64,000 nt of DNA from Candidatus Pelagibacter ubique HIMB140 (GCF_025558165.1 NZ_LAMZ01000001.1:248001-312000); one strand, 5' to 3'; counted from the first letter of the stretch, positions 9,347 to 19,477 are shown. Program-made: numbers and translations. Notes: generated by a model from the sequence alone, not told the origin.

Positions 9347-9356
9347 AAACTGGAGT

Positions 9357-10520
9357 TTATATATCGTTTGACCGTATTTTTAAACGAACATAATGATTTA
9401 ATTTTAATATTTCCTTGATATTTTGTGGAGAAATGTGTTTGTATTTACTGAACTTTTTATTATCTAAAATCTTAGTTAGTTTAGATATAATTTGATTAAA
9501 TTTAATTTTTTTATTTAAAAATTGATTTACTAACTCATCATTTGCTGTAACTAAAATTGTTTCGAATAGTGAGTTCTTATTTGGCATTTTTTTTAAAATT
9601 TTGACCGATGGAAATTTTATAAAATTTACTTTTCTCAAATCCAATTTATTTAACTTAGTGATTTGAATCTGTTTATTACTAAAATTTAATTTCTTTTTTG
9701 TGTCAAATAAAGAATTATAAATTGGTATCATCATATTTGTATTATGAGCAATTAATTCTATTATGCCATTTTTAAATTCTACAATTGCATGCAAATATGA
9801 GTTGGGATTTATAAATATTGATAGTTTTTTATAACTAATATTAAATACTTTTTTTGCTTCAATAACTTCAAAAACTTTGTTCATCATTGTTGCAGAGTCA
9901 ATTGAAATTTTTTTACCCATTTTCCAATTTGGATGTTTTAGAGCATCATTAATTTTTATTTTTTTAAAATTTTTTATGTGTAAATTTAAAAAGGGTCCAC
10001 CTGATGCAGTTAAAAAAATCTTATCAATCAAATTTTTGTTTTCTTTTAAAGCATACCAAATAGAAAAATGTTCTGAGTCAACTGGAATAAATTTAGTTTT
10101 ATATTTTAATAATTTTTTATTAATAAGATTCCATCCACAAATAATTGACTCTTTATTTGCGATTGCAATAGTATTTGTATACTCGATGATATTCAAAGTA
10201 GGATATAAACCAGCCAAACCAACAATAGAGGACATTGTGTAATCTATTTTGTTTTTAAATATTTTTGAGAAACAATCAAAATCATCAAATATTTTAATCA
10301 CTTTATTTTTATTTTCTTTTCTAAAATTTTTATTACTTACAGGATCTGTTATAATTACATTTTTTACATTAAATTTTTGTGTTTGTTTTAGCAATTCTTT
10401 ATAATTTTTATTTGCTGTTAAAAGTTGAATTTGAAAATTTTGTTTTTCTTTAGCAACTATTTTAAGTAAATATTTTCCTATTGAACCTGTAGAACCTAAT
10501 ATTGCAATTTTTTTTTTCAT
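9357..10520 (-). CDS. dxr: 1-deoxy-D-xylulose 5-phosphate reductoisomerase
   Basis: Converts DXP to MEP, the committed step of the non-mevalonate isoprenoid pathway, which feeds UppS in the same operon. The 387 residues begin with the NADPH-binding ILGSTGSIGK. They contain IANKESIICG near residue 122, the metal-binding PVDSEHFSIW near 147, TASGGPF near 172 and KMGKKISIDSATMMNK near 200. All active-site segments are intact. Confidence 0.95.
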   Translation of the reverse strand: MKKKIAILGSTGSIGKYLLKIVAKEKQNFQIQLLTANKNYKELLKQTQKFNVKNVIITDPVSNKNFRKENKNKVIKIFDDFDCFSKIFKNKIDYTMSSIVGLAGLYPTLNIIEYTNTIAIANKESIICGWNLINKKLLKYKTKFIPVDSEHFSIWYALKENKNLIDKIFLTASGGPFLNLHIKNFKKIKINDALKHPNWKMGKKISIDSATMMNKVFEVIEAKKVFNISYKKLSIFINPNSYLHAIVEFKNGIIELIAHNTNMMIPIYNSLFDTKKKLNFSNKQIQITKLNKLDLRKVNFIKFPSVKILKKMPNKNSLFETILVTANDELVNQFLNKKIKFNQIISKLTKILDNKKFSKYKHISPQNIKEILKLNHYVRLKIRSNDI

Positions 10521-10524
10521 TAAA

Positions 10525-11145
10525 TTAAAAATTTATTAAATTTAGTAAATAGAAAGTAGGTAAAGCAAACAGGATACCGTCTATTCTATCAAGTATTCCT
10601 CCATGACCTGGTATTAAATTGCCTGAATTTTTAATGTTAGATTTGCGTTTAAAAAAAGACACAAAAATATCACCAATTTGACTTGCGGTTGAGAGTAAAA
10701 CTGTTGAAAATATTAGATTTGCATTAAAAATATTTAATTGCAGAAAAAAATCTTTTAATAAAAAAATTAACAATATTGAAATTAAATATCCTCCAAACAT
10801 ACCAGCATAAGTTTTATTAGGACTAATTTTGGTTAACTTGGGACCCTTGAATATATTTCCAAAAACATATCCTCCAATATCTGTAGAAGCACATACTAAT
10901 ATAACAAAAAAAATTTTTTCTTTATCAATAGAAGTTTGGTAAAATAAATAAAAACAAAGAATAAAATATATATAACCAAAAAATTTATATATTTTGTCTT
11001 TTGCAATTAAATTCCACTCATAACAAGAAATAAAAAAACATATTATAGTAAACAGTATTAATAAATACGAACCTACATTAATAACAATAAAAATTAATGG
11101 TAAAAGAAAAAAAGAACTCAATATTCTTTTTGTTAAATTGCTCAT
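10525..11145 (-). CDS. cdsA: Phosphatidate cytidylyltransferase
   Basis: Makes CDP-diacylglycerol for all phospholipids. The 206-residue, multi-helix membrane protein is shorter than the E. coli enzyme (about 285 residues) but keeps the C-terminal signature SQIGDIFVSFFKRKSNIKNS followed by IPGHGGILDRIDG. Several hydrophobic helices precede it. The start overlaps the uppS stop by one base. Confidence 0.92.
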   Translation of the reverse strand: MSNLTKRILSSFFLLPLIFIVINVGSYLLILFTIICFFISCYEWNLIAKDKIYKFFGYIYFILCFYLFYQTSIDKEKIFFVILVCASTDIGGYVFGNIFKGPKLTKISPNKTYAGMFGGYLISILLIFLLKDFFLQLNIFNANLIFSTVLLSTASQIGDIFVSFFKRKSNIKNSGNLIPGHGGILDRIDGILFALPTFYLLNLINF

Positions 11146-11819
11146 TATATACTTCCAAAATTTCTCTTAATTCTTTTAAATTTTTTTATTATTATTTCGA
11201 AATCTTTTTCATTGAAGTCTGGCCATAGTTTTTTTTCAAAAAAAATTTCTGAATAAGAAAGTTGCCATAATAAAAAATTACTTAGTCTATTTTTGTTTCC
11301 AGTTCTTATAAGTATGTCTGGATCAGGAATATTTTTAGTAAATAAAAATTTTTCAAAATTTTTTTCATTTACTCTTATTTTGTTTTTAATAATTTTTTTT
11401 ATTGATGTTATAATTTCATTTCTTGATCCATAATTCAGTGCTAAATTAACTTGAATTTTATTGTTATTTTCAGTTTTTTTTTCAGCATAATTCAACAATT
11501 TAAATATTTTCTTATTTAGATTTTTACTTCCTATAATTTTAATTTTAATATTTTCTTTATTCAGTTCATCTATTTTTTCACTTATAAAAAACTCTAAAAG
11601 TTTAAAAAGGTAATTTATTTCAGATTTTGGTCTCTTCCAATTTTCAGTAGAAAAAGCAAAAAGTGTTAAATATTTAATTTTTTTTTTAATTGAATGTTTG
11701 ATTATTTTTTCAACTGTATCTAAACCAGCTCTATGTCCAGCATTTCTTGATTTTTTATACTTAATTCCCCACCTACCATTGCCATCCATAATAATGGCTA
11801 CATGATTTAAGTGATTCAT
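11145..11819 (-). CDS. uppS: Isoprenyl transferase, undecaprenyl diphosphate synthase type
   Basis: A cis-prenyltransferase that makes the C55 lipid carrier for peptidoglycan and glycan synthesis. The 224 residues start with HVAIIMDGNGRWG, which carries the catalytic aspartate. They continue with AGHRAGLDTVE, LTLFAFSTENWKRP and the late PDILIRTGNKNRLSNFLLWQ segment with its substrate-binding arginines. It overlaps frr by 4 bases. Confidence 0.94.
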   Translation of the reverse strand: MNHLNHVAIIMDGNGRWGIKYKKSRNAGHRAGLDTVEKIIKHSIKKKIKYLTLFAFSTENWKRPKSEINYLFKLLEFFISEKIDELNKENIKIKIIGSKNLNKKIFKLLNYAEKKTENNNKIQVNLALNYGSRNEIITSIKKIIKNKIRVNEKNFEKFLFTKNIPDPDILIRTGNKNRLSNFLLWQLSYSEIFFEKKLWPDFNEKDFEIIIKKFKRIKRNFGSI

Positions 11820-12367
11820 ATTGTCATTATTTCTTTTTCTTTTAAAGAAACTTTTTCATCTACTGATATAATATGTTCATCAGTTATAGCTTGTATTGTT
11901 TTTTCTTTTGATTTTTCGTCATCTTCTCCAATATCTTTTGATTTAAGTAATTTTTTGAGTTCTTCATTAGCTTCTCTTCTGATATTTCTTATAGAAACCT
12001 TGCATTTTTCTCCAATAGATTTAATTATTTTTTTTAACTCTGCTCTACGTTCCTCGTTTAACTCAGGAATTGGCAGTCTAATTAATTGACCATCTATTTG
12101 AGGGTTTAAACCCAAATCAGATTTCTTTATTGCAGCATCTAAAAGCGGAACATTATTAATATCCCATACTTGAATATTAATCATTCTAGGCTCAGGAGTA
12201 GTTATACTTCCAATTTGATTGATTGGCATTTGTTGACCATAGACGTCAACTTTAACCAAATCTAGCATTGCTGCATTTGCTCTTCCTGTCCTTAAAGAAG
12301 ATAACTCTTTAGAAAACACATCTATGGCTTTATCCATTTTTACACCATAAGATTTTTCATCAAACAT
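11816..12367 (-). CDS. frr: Ribosome recycling factor
   Basis: Splits post-termination ribosomes together with EF-G. The 183 residues are of normal length and show the hallmark segment LRTGRANAAMLD near residue 30 and IRNIRREANEELKKL near residue 130. The start codon abuts the tsf stop codon with no intervening base. pyrH, which commonly lies between tsf and frr in other bacteria, is absent. Confidence 0.95.
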   Translation of the reverse strand: MFDEKSYGVKMDKAIDVFSKELSSLRTGRANAAMLDLVKVDVYGQQMPINQIGSITTPEPRMINIQVWDINNVPLLDAAIKKSDLGLNPQIDGQLIRLPIPELNEERRAELKKIIKSIGEKCKVSIRNIRREANEELKKLLKSKDIGEDDEKSKEKTIQAITDEHIISVDEKVSLKEKEIMTI

Positions 12368-13219
12368 TTACTCTCCTATTTTTATTCTGAAAAATTCTTT
12401 AATTTTTAAATCTGCTATTGAAAGTTCTTTAACTATATCTTGAACTTTTTTCTTTGGTTCCATAACCCAAGCCTGTGTTAAAAGAGCATTCTCTTCTTTA
12501 AACTTATTCATTTTCCCAAAGCTAATTTTTTTTGCTATTTCATCAGGTTTGCCTGAATTTTTTAATTCTTCAGCAACAAGTTCTTGTTCTTTATCTATAA
12601 CTGCTTGGTCTATTAAATTTGATTCTAATGCCAAAGGATTTGAAGCAGCAATATGCATAGATAATTGTTTGCCAAATGATTTAACTGTATCTGATTTATC
12701 GCTTGTATCAAGAGATACTAATACTGCTAATTTTGCTACATTATCTTTTACAACTGTATGTAGGTAATGGTTATTTACTCCACTTTTATTTTCAATAGTT
12801 TTTGATTTTCCAATCGTAATTTTTTCACCAATTTTTGCAATTAGAGCTACCAAATTATCATCTACACTTTGCCCATTTTTCATATTTGCTTTTTTTAATT
12901 CTTCTTGATTAGAGCTATGTTTGTTGTTTAATTCACTTAATTCCTTAACAAAGCTTATAAAGTCATCATTTTTTGCAACAAAATCGGTTTCACAATTTAC
13001 TTCAATTACTGAAGTTTTGTTTTCGTCACCAGATACTACAACAACTCCTTCTTTTGCATCTCTAGACATTTTTTTTGAAGCTTTAGATATTCCTTTAACT
13101 CTAAGAATTTCAATTGCTTTATCTAAATCTCCACCAGATTCTTTAATTGCTAAATTACAATCTTTAAACCCTGCGCCTGTTGCTTCTCTTAATTTTTTTA
13201 CTTTTTCTATATCACTCAT
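12368..13219 (-). CDS. tsf: Translation elongation factor Ts
   Basis: The nucleotide-exchange factor for EF-Tu. The 283 residues open with the N-terminal UBA-like module [19 protein letters not shown] and contain [17 protein letters not shown] near residue 72, the EF-Tu-contacting segment. [10 protein letters not shown] marks the second core subdomain. It lies one base downstream of rpsB, the standard rpsB-tsf pair. Confidence 0.96.
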   Translation of the reverse strand: MSDIEKVKKLREATGAGFKDCNLAIKESGGDLDKAIEILRVKGISKASKKMSRDAKEGVVVVSGDENKTSVIEVNCETDFVAKNDDFISFVKELSELNNKHSSNQEELKKANMKNGQSVDDNLVALIAKIGEKITIGKSKTIENKSGVNNHYLHTVVKDNVAKLAVLVSLDTSDKSDTVKSFGKQLSMHIAASNPLALESNLIDQAVIDKEQELVAEELKNSGKPDEIAKKISFGKMNKFKEENALLTQAWVMEPKKKVQDIVKELSIADLKIKEFFRIKIGE

Positions 13220-13220
13220 A

Positions 13221-14039
13221 TTAATTCAACTTTCCTTTATCTTCGTTAGAGAATTTTTTTTCTAATTTTTCTCTATCAATTTCTTGAATAGTTTTGTTTT
13301 TTATATCATCATTAACATTCTTTGCTTTTTCTTGCTTGGGCTCAGATGATTGGATTGAACTTTTTGCATTATTAATTGTTTCTTTAATTAAATTACAATA
13401 AAGATCTATTGCTCTTCTTGCATCATCATTTCCTGGGATTGGGTAATCAATATTATCTGGATTAGAATTGCTATCTAGAATAGCAATTATAGGAATACCT
13501 AATTTTGAAGACTCGGCTATAGCTAATGACTCATAATTAGTATCAATTACAAAAACTAATTCAGGTACTTTCTTCATTTCTGCAATTCCGCCTAATGATC
13601 TTTGAAGTTTATCTTTTTTAACGCTCATTTTAAGAAGTTCTTTTTTAGTGAAACCTCTGTTTTCAGCCGTCAAATCAATTTCTAATTTTTTTAACTTTTT
13701 AATTGAATTAGATATTGTTCCCCAATTAGTTAACATTCCACCTAACCATCTGTAGTTCACAAAGTACTGATCTGTTTCTTTAGCAACTTCTGCTATTGCT
13801 TCTGATGCTTGTTTTTTAGTTGATACAAATAAAATTTTTCCATTATTTGCTATTGTATTATAGACTTTTTCCAAAGCCACTTTAGTTAACTCAAGTGTTT
13901 GTGTTAAATCTATAATGTGAATTGAATCTCTTTTTCCAAAAATGTATTTCTTCATTTTTGGATTCCATCTCAAAGTCTTATGTCCAAGATGAACGCCTGC
14001 TTCTAATAATTGTTGAATTGTAACGTTAGGTATTTTCAT
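13221..14039 (-). CDS. rpsB: 30S ribosomal protein S2
   Basis: A small-subunit protein of 272 residues with the family start [24 protein letters not shown], then [11 protein letters not shown] near residue 96 and VFVIDTNYE near 162. A charged tail of about 35 residues after position 235 makes it longer than E. coli S2 (241 residues). The start codon is preceded by GGGA at a 6-base distance; this ribosome-binding site is part of a pseudoknot-forming leader, consistent with S2 autoregulation. Confidence 0.96.
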   Translation of the reverse strand: MKIPNVTIQQLLEAGVHLGHKTLRWNPKMKKYIFGKRDSIHIIDLTQTLELTKVALEKVYNTIANNGKILFVSTKKQASEAIAEVAKETDQYFVNYRWLGGMLTNWGTISNSIKKLKKLEIDLTAENRGFTKKELLKMSVKKDKLQRSLGGIAEMKKVPELVFVIDTNYESLAIAESSKLGIPIIAILDSNSNPDNIDYPIPGNDDARRAIDLYCNLIKETINNAKSSIQSSEPKQEKAKNVNDDIKNKTIQEIDREKLEKKFSNEDKGKLN

Positions 14040-14044
14040 ATTTA

Positions 14045-14110
14045 TTCCCGGTTAAGCCACCACAGTAATTTCCAATTAAGGACCGGAGGTATAAAACCAA
14101 CAACTGTGTG
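14045..14110 (-). ncRNA. Candidate S2 (rpsB) leader RNA with pseudoknot
   Basis: On the minus strand, two helices interleave. CACAGT (plus-strand positions 14103-14108) pairs with ACTGTG (14061-14066), and CCGGT (14082-14086) pairs with ACCGG (14048-14052). The order 1-2-1'-2' makes an H-type pseudoknot, and the last strand overlaps the Shine-Dalgarno GGGA of rpsB. The stretch is clearly more GC-rich than its surroundings. A cis-regulatory motif before the S2 gene was proposed for Candidatus P. ubique from comparative work; I cannot confirm here that this is the same motif. Confidence 0.7.
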
Positions 14111-14132
14111 CGTGTTAATTTAATTTAATGGT

Positions 14133-14161
14133 TATTTACAAATATTTAGCAAAATTGACAA
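14133..14161 (-). promoter_or_regulatory. Probable promoter of the rpsB operon
   Basis: On the minus strand, TTGTCA (14156-14161) is followed after exactly 17 bases by TAAATA (14133-14138), a plausible sigma-70 pair. It lies in the gap between the dnaE stop and rpsB and would give a leader of roughly 85 bases that contains the whole candidate S2 leader structure. Confidence 0.5.
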
Positions 14162-14168
14162 GTTTTAT

Positions 14169-17100
14169 TTAGCTAATTTCTGCTTGAATTTGCTGTTTTC
14201 TTAAAAGATTTAAAGATTTTCTATCAAGATTTATTGGTTTTTTTAATTGAAAATTTAAAATTTGATCTTCTGTTGAGAGATTAAATTTTACTTGGGTTTT
14301 ACCGTCTTGATTTAAGAACTTTGAAATCTCTTGGATTTGTTCAATAGATTTAACATTAAAGGATATTTCATTAATTGGACTATTAAATAAATCTTTCAAA
14401 GAAGCTATTTTTTGAACATTAATTCTTTTAAAACGGTTTTCATCATTGGAAATATTCTTAACTAAGGTCAAAATTAATGAGTTACCTTCTTTTAAGATTT
14501 TTCTATTTAATTCTAACAAATCTGAAAAAATAAATATTTCAAATACATTATTTAAATCTGTTAACTTTAAAACAGCATACGCATTTCCTTTAGCGGTTTT
14601 TCTCTCTTGAACTTTAAGTAATGTTGCAGCTACATTAACATTTTCTGAATTATCATCTGATATAAATTTTGTATAATCATTAATTTTGTAATCATCAAAA
14701 ATATCTGTAAATTGATTTAATGGATGATCAGATATAAAAAATCCTACTGCTTCAAATTCTTTTGATAATCGCTCTTCAAATTTCCAATCTTCTATTTTAA
14801 CTATAATGTCTTCCTCTGTTTCAATGTTATCAGAAAATAAATCTATTTGATTGGCTAGCTTATTTTCAGAAATATTTTTATTTTTTAAAATTAAATTAGG
14901 TATTGAGTTAAAGATTGCTTGTCTATTTGAGTTTAAATTATCAAATGCTCCTGCTTTTACTAATCCCTCTAATTGTAATTTATTTATATCTTTTGGATTA
15001 ACTCTATTTATAAAGTCATTAATAGACTTAAATTTTCCATTTAACTCTCTTTCTTCAATAATATTAGAAATTGCCTCATAACCTACAGCTTTAATTCCAC
15101 CTAAGGCATAATAAAATTTTCCATCAATAGTTCTAAAATCAGCAAAACATTCATTGATATCAGGTCTAATTGTTTCAACATTAAGTCTTTTTAATTCTTC
15201 ATAAAACTCGCTTAATTTATTTTGATTAGAAATATCCATAGTCATTGATGCAGCAATAAATTCTTTAGGATAATAAGTTTTTAAATAAGCAGTTTGATAA
15301 GAAATTATTGCATAAGCTGCAGCATGACTTTTGTTAAAACCATATTCTGCAAAAGGCTCTATTTTTAAAAATATTCCGGCCGCAACGTCTTTAGCAATTC
15401 CATTTTTAACTGCTCCAGTAATAAAACCTTGTTTTTGTTTCTCTAGTTCTGCTCTCTTCTTTTTACCCATTGCTCTTCTTAAAAGATCGGCTTGACCCGC
15501 AGTAAATCCTGAGAGTTTTTGAGCAATCTGCATTACTTGCTCTTGATAAATAATTACCCCATATGTGGGTTTTAAAATATCTTCCAATAATGGGTGTAAG
15601 TAATCAGGTTTTTGCTTTCCATGTTTACAGTCGTTATAGGTTGGTATGTTGCTCATTGGGCCTGGTCTATATAATGCTACTAGTGCAATAATATCTTCAA
15701 TATGATTTGGCTTCATATGAAGCAAAGCTTCTCTCATTCCAGCACTTTCAATTTGAAATAAGCCTACTGTTTTACCAGATGATAATAGATCAAAAACTTT
15801 CTGATCATCAAAATCTATTTCTTCAATATTAAATTTTTTATCTTTTTTTCTAATTAATTTTTGAGTGTTATTTATTACCGTTAATGTCTTTAACCCTAAA
15901 AAATCAAATTTAATTAAACCAGCATTTTCAGCTGAATACATATCAAATTGTGTTGAAGGTAAAAGTAAATCTGCAGAAGTATCTTTATATAAAGGAACCA
16001 CTTCTGTTAATTTTTTATCTGCAATCACAACTCCTGCTGCATGAGTAGCAACGTTTCTATTAAGACCTTCTAATTTTAATGATAACTCTGTTAATTTTTT
16101 TACTCTAGTATCTTCATTAATTAGCTTTTGTAATCTTGGCTCTCCAGCTATACATTGGGTTAAGTTTTGAGGTCTAGAAGGATCAAAAGGTATCATTTTT
16201 GATATGCTGTCAATAAACCCATAAGGTAATCCCATAACTCTACCGACATCTCTGATCACCATCCTTGCTTTAAGTTTACCAAAAGTAATTATGTGAGCTA
16301 CACTATCTTTGTATTTTTTTGTTAAATATTCGAAAACAAGGTCTCTTTTATCCTCACAAAAATCTATATCAAAATCAGGCATAGAAATTCGGTCTGGATT
16401 TAAAAATCTCTCAAAAATTAAATTAAACTTAATTGGGTCAACATCAGTAATTGATATACACCAAGCAACCAATGATCCAGCACCTGAACCTCTACCAGGA
16501 CCAACTGGTATATCATTTTCTTTAGCCCATTTTATATAATCAGATACAATTAAAAAATAACTTGAATATTTCATTTTAATAATTATTGAAAGTTCATGAT
16601 CTAGTCTTTCTTTGTAAAGGAGAAAATTTTTATCATTTTCAAGTTCGCTATCTTTAACATTAAAAACTTTTAAAAATTTATCTCGCAGTCCTTCTAAAGA
16701 ATATTTAGTTAAAAGATCATCTGCATTACCATCTTTATCAGTACTAATGTTTGGCAATATAGGATTAGAGAATAATGGTCTAAAATTACATCTTAAAGGA
16801 AAGTTATAATTGTTTTCTAATGCCTCTGGTATATCAGCAAATAACTCTGTCATTTCAGAGTTAGTTTTTAAATAATGTTGATCGCTTAATTTTAATCTAT
16901 TTTTTTCATTAATATAGGTTTTGTTACCAATACAAATCAAAGCATCATGTGCTTCATGCATATCTTTTGATAAATAAAAAACTTCATTAGTAGCAATTAT
17001 TGGTATCTCTAGTTCTATAGACTTTTTTAGATTAAATTTTTCAAACCCATTTTCATTAGTGTCGTTGTGTCGTTGAATTTCTAAATAAAACCTATCTCCA

Positions 17101-17585
17101 AAAACTTCTTTAATTTTTGAATAAATTTCGTTTATTTCTATAAATTTTCCTTTATCAAATAATTTTCCAAAAAGACCTAAAACTGTACCTGAAAAAACTG
17201 AAACACCATCAGAATTTTTTAATAATTCATCAAAATTTACATGAGGGTCACTTAATTCATCATTTTCTAAATATGAATTCGAGGACAATTCAATAATGTT
17301 TTTATAACCTATTTCGTTCAAGGCAAATAAAGGTAACAATCCAGTTGTATCATTTAGTTTAAAATTAATTTGAGTACCAATAATTGGCTGTGTTCCTGAT
17401 TTAGAAATTTTTTCTGCAAATTCTAAAGCTCCACATAAATTAGAAGTGTCACTTATTCCTAAAGATTTAATTTTGTTTGATTTACAATATTCTTGTAAAT
17501 CATCAATCTTGGCTGCGCCTTCACATATAGAATATTGTGTATGAACTTTTAAATGATTAAAGTTTTGATTTAATGATTCAGACAT
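14169..17585 (-). CDS. dnaE: DNA polymerase III alpha subunit
   Basis: The replicative polymerase catalytic subunit. The N-terminal PHP domain begins FNHLKVHTQYSICEGAAKID. The polymerase core follows with GPGRGSGAGSLVAW near residue 365 and the catalytic aspartates in MPDFDIDFCEDKRD near 400. Later come LFQIESAGMRE, LYRPGPM, the finger segment EYGFNKSHAAAYA and a C-terminal OB-fold. I chose the ATG at 17585 (1138 residues), because the upstream in-frame ATG at 17606 adds seven residues the family lacks and overlaps lolD further. It overlaps the lolD stop by 8 bases. Confidence 0.95.
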   Translation of the reverse strand: MSESLNQNFNHLKVHTQYSICEGAAKIDDLQEYCKSNKIKSLGISDTSNLCGALEFAEKISKSGTQPIIGTQINFKLNDTTGLLPLFALNEIGYKNIIELSSNSYLENDELSDPHVNFDELLKNSDGVSVFSGTVLGLFGKLFDKGKFIEINEIYSKIKEVFGDRFYLEIQRHNDTNENGFEKFNLKKSIELEIPIIATNEVFYLSKDMHEAHDALICIGNKTYINEKNRLKLSDQHYLKTNSEMTELFADIPEALENNYNFPLRCNFRPLFSNPILPNISTDKDGNADDLLTKYSLEGLRDKFLKVFNVKDSELENDKNFLLYKERLDHELSIIIKMKYSSYFLIVSDYIKWAKENDIPVGPGRGSGAGSLVAWCISITDVDPIKFNLIFERFLNPDRISMPDFDIDFCEDKRDLVFEYLTKKYKDSVAHIITFGKLKARMVIRDVGRVMGLPYGFIDSISKMIPFDPSRPQNLTQCIAGEPRLQKLINEDTRVKKLTELSLKLEGLNRNVATHAAGVVIADKKLTEVVPLYKDTSADLLLPSTQFDMYSAENAGLIKFDFLGLKTLTVINNTQKLIRKKDKKFNIEEIDFDDQKVFDLLSSGKTVGLFQIESAGMREALLHMKPNHIEDIIALVALYRPGPMSNIPTYNDCKHGKQKPDYLHPLLEDILKPTYGVIIYQEQVMQIAQKLSGFTAGQADLLRRAMGKKKRAELEKQKQGFITGAVKNGIAKDVAAGIFLKIEPFAEYGFNKSHAAAYAIISYQTAYLKTYYPKEFIAASMTMDISNQNKLSEFYEELKRLNVETIRPDINECFADFRTIDGKFYYALGGIKAVGYEAISNIIEERELNGKFKSINDFINRVNPKDINKLQLEGLVKAGAFDNLNSNRQAIFNSIPNLILKNKNISENKLANQIDLFSDNIETEEDIIVKIEDWKFEERLSKEFEAVGFFISDHPLNQFTDIFDDYKINDYTKFISDDNSENVNVAATLLKVQERKTAKGNAYAVLKLTDLNNVFEIFIFSDLLELNRKILKEGNSLILTLVKNISNDENRFKRINVQKIASLKDLFNSPINEISFNVKSIEQIQEISKFLNQDGKTQVKFNLSTEDQILNFQLKKPINLDRKSLNLLRKQQIQAEIS

Positions 17586-18255
17586 TTGATGATCGTATAA
17601 TACCATCTCTCATCTCCAATAGGCAATCTGCCTTATTAGCAAAAAATCTATTGTGAGTTGCAAATATTATTAATCTATCTGATTTTTTTTGATTATATAA
17701 AAGTTTAAAAACTTCTTTTGCTGTATTCATATCCAAACTACCTGTTGGCTCATCTGCCAAGATTATTTCAGGATCATTTATGATAGCTCTTGCTATAGCT
17801 ACTCTTTGAGCCTCACCACCTGAAAGTTGTGAAGGAAAGTGTTTTGATCTATTTGAAAGACCAATTTTTTTTAATAATTTTTTAGCCTTTGTAATTGCTA
17901 ATTCTTTGTCATTATTGTTAGCAAGTGATGCTAAATAAATATTTTCGATGGCAGTAAAATCAGAAAGAAGATTGTTTTGTTGATAAACAATACCAATTTT
18001 TTTTGATCTAAAAATATCATTTTCTTCTGTGTCATTAAAATTAATTTGATTTTGATTAAACTTAATTTGACCAGATGAAGGTCTGTCTATTAAAGAAATT
18101 AAATTTAACAAAGTTGATTTACCTGAACCAGAAGGGCCCATGATTGAATAAATTTTACCTTTTTCAAAATTTTGTGACAAACGTTTTAAGACTTTAATCT
18201 TTTTTTCAGTCTCAAAGCTTTTAGATATACTTTTTAATTCTAAATACTTACTCAT
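17578..18255 (-). CDS. lolD: Lipoprotein-releasing system ATPase LolD
   Basis: The ABC ATPase that powers release of outer-membrane lipoproteins from the inner membrane. The 225 residues show Walker A GPSGSGKSTLL near residue 40, the Q-loop VYQQNNLL, the signature LSGGEAQRVAIARA near 142 and Walker B IILADEPTGSLD near 163. It follows its permease partner with an 8-base overlap, which fixes the assignment to LolD rather than another export ATPase. Confidence 0.93.
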   Translation of the reverse strand: MSKYLELKSISKSFETEKKIKVLKRLSQNFEKGKIYSIMGPSGSGKSTLLNLISLIDRPSSGQIKFNQNQINFNDTEENDIFRSKKIGIVYQQNNLLSDFTAIENIYLASLANNNDKELAITKAKKLLKKIGLSNRSKHFPSQLSGGEAQRVAIARAIINDPEIILADEPTGSLDMNTAKEVFKLLYNQKKSDRLIIFATHNRFFANKADCLLEMRDGIIRSSNV

Positions 18256-19477
18256 ATTTCAAAGATTTAATTGGATCTAATCTAGCCGCTTTAAAAGCTG
18301 GAAAAATTGATACTAAAATAGTTATAATTATGGAGCAAACTGAAATTAGAATAATTGATGTCGGATTGATCTCAGAAGGCATCTTGCTTAAAAAATATAT
18401 TTCTTCAGGAAATAAACTTATATTGAAAACTGAGCTTAAAAATTGTCTAAAATTTTCAATATAAATAGAAAAAGTAACACCTAAAAAAATACCAAAAATT
18501 GTTGCCGAAGTACCTATTATTACTCCAACTAAAAAAAATATTTTAATTATTGATTTATTTAATACTCCAATTGATTTTAAGATAGCAATATCCCTCGTTT
18601 TGTTTTTTACTAAAATAGTTAATCCTGAAATAATATTAAATGCAGCAACAATTATTATTAGTGACAAAATAATAAACATAACATTCCGTTCAACTTTTAG
18701 AGCTGAAAATAATGAGCTATTCATATCTGCCCAACTAAAAACAAACTCATCATCAAAAACTTCTTTCACTATTAATTTATGGGAATCAATATTATTTGGA
18801 TTTTTCAGATAAATTTCTAAATTTCTTTCATTGCGATCGTATCCAAAGAACTCTTCTAAAACATTAAGTTCAATAAATGCAATATTGTTATCAAATTCTG
18901 CTAAACCACTATTAAAAATTGAATTAACAATAAAAGTTTTTTGTTTTGGCATACTGCCAATTATTGTTTGAACACCAGATGGTGACATTAGAGTCAATTC
19001 ATCTCCTATTTCAAGATCTAGAGAAAAACTTAATTCACTTCCAATTGATATGAAATTTTCATCAAATTGATTTAATTCACCTTTGAATTTTTCATTAGTT
19101 AGTACCTCTAAATTTAAAAGATCATTTTGTTTATAGCCTCGTAACACTATTCCTTTGGTATTATTGTTTTTAAGGATAATTGCTTCTCCTGAATTACTAA
19201 AAATAATATTCTTAGAGATTGACTTTAGCTTTTTATTTATTTTAGTTTCATCTATTGAATTTGAATAAGGTTTAACAGTTACGTGTGAATTAAATCCTAC
19301 AATTTTATTGATTAATTCAGTTCTAAAACCATTCATTACTGACATAACAATAATAAGAACTGCAACACCTAGACTTATTCCAATAAAGGAAAATATTGAA
19401 ATGACATTTAAAAAGCCATCTTTTTTTCTAGCTTTTAAAAATCTAAAAGTAATTTCTTTTTCTAAAGTAGAAATCAA
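18248..19477 (-). CDS. lolC: Lipoprotein-releasing system permease (LolC/LolE type)
   Basis: The membrane subunit of the Lol transporter, 409 residues. It has one N-terminal membrane helix (about 24-45, ISIFSFIGISLGVAVLIIVM), a large periplasmic domain, and three helices toward the C-terminus (about 270-400), i.e. the FtsX/MacB fold. EKEITFRFLKARKKDGFLNVIS is typical of the LolC/E N-terminus. Only one permease gene is present, as in other alphaproteobacteria where a single protein can serve both roles. The start overlaps the proS stop by 4 bases. Confidence 0.9.
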   Translation of the reverse strand: MISTLEKEITFRFLKARKKDGFLNVISIFSFIGISLGVAVLIIVMSVMNGFRTELINKIVGFNSHVTVKPYSNSIDETKINKKLKSISKNIIFSNSGEAIILKNNNTKGIVLRGYKQNDLLNLEVLTNEKFKGELNQFDENFISIGSELSFSLDLEIGDELTLMSPSGVQTIIGSMPKQKTFIVNSIFNSGLAEFDNNIAFIELNVLEEFFGYDRNERNLEIYLKNPNNIDSHKLIVKEVFDDEFVFSWADMNSSLFSALKVERNVMFIILSLIIIVAAFNIISGLTILVKNKTRDIAILKSIGVLNKSIIKIFFLVGVIIGTSATIFGIFLGVTFSIYIENFRQFLSSVFNISLFPEEIYFLSKMPSEINPTSIILISVCSIIITILVSIFPAFKAARLDPIKSLKYE

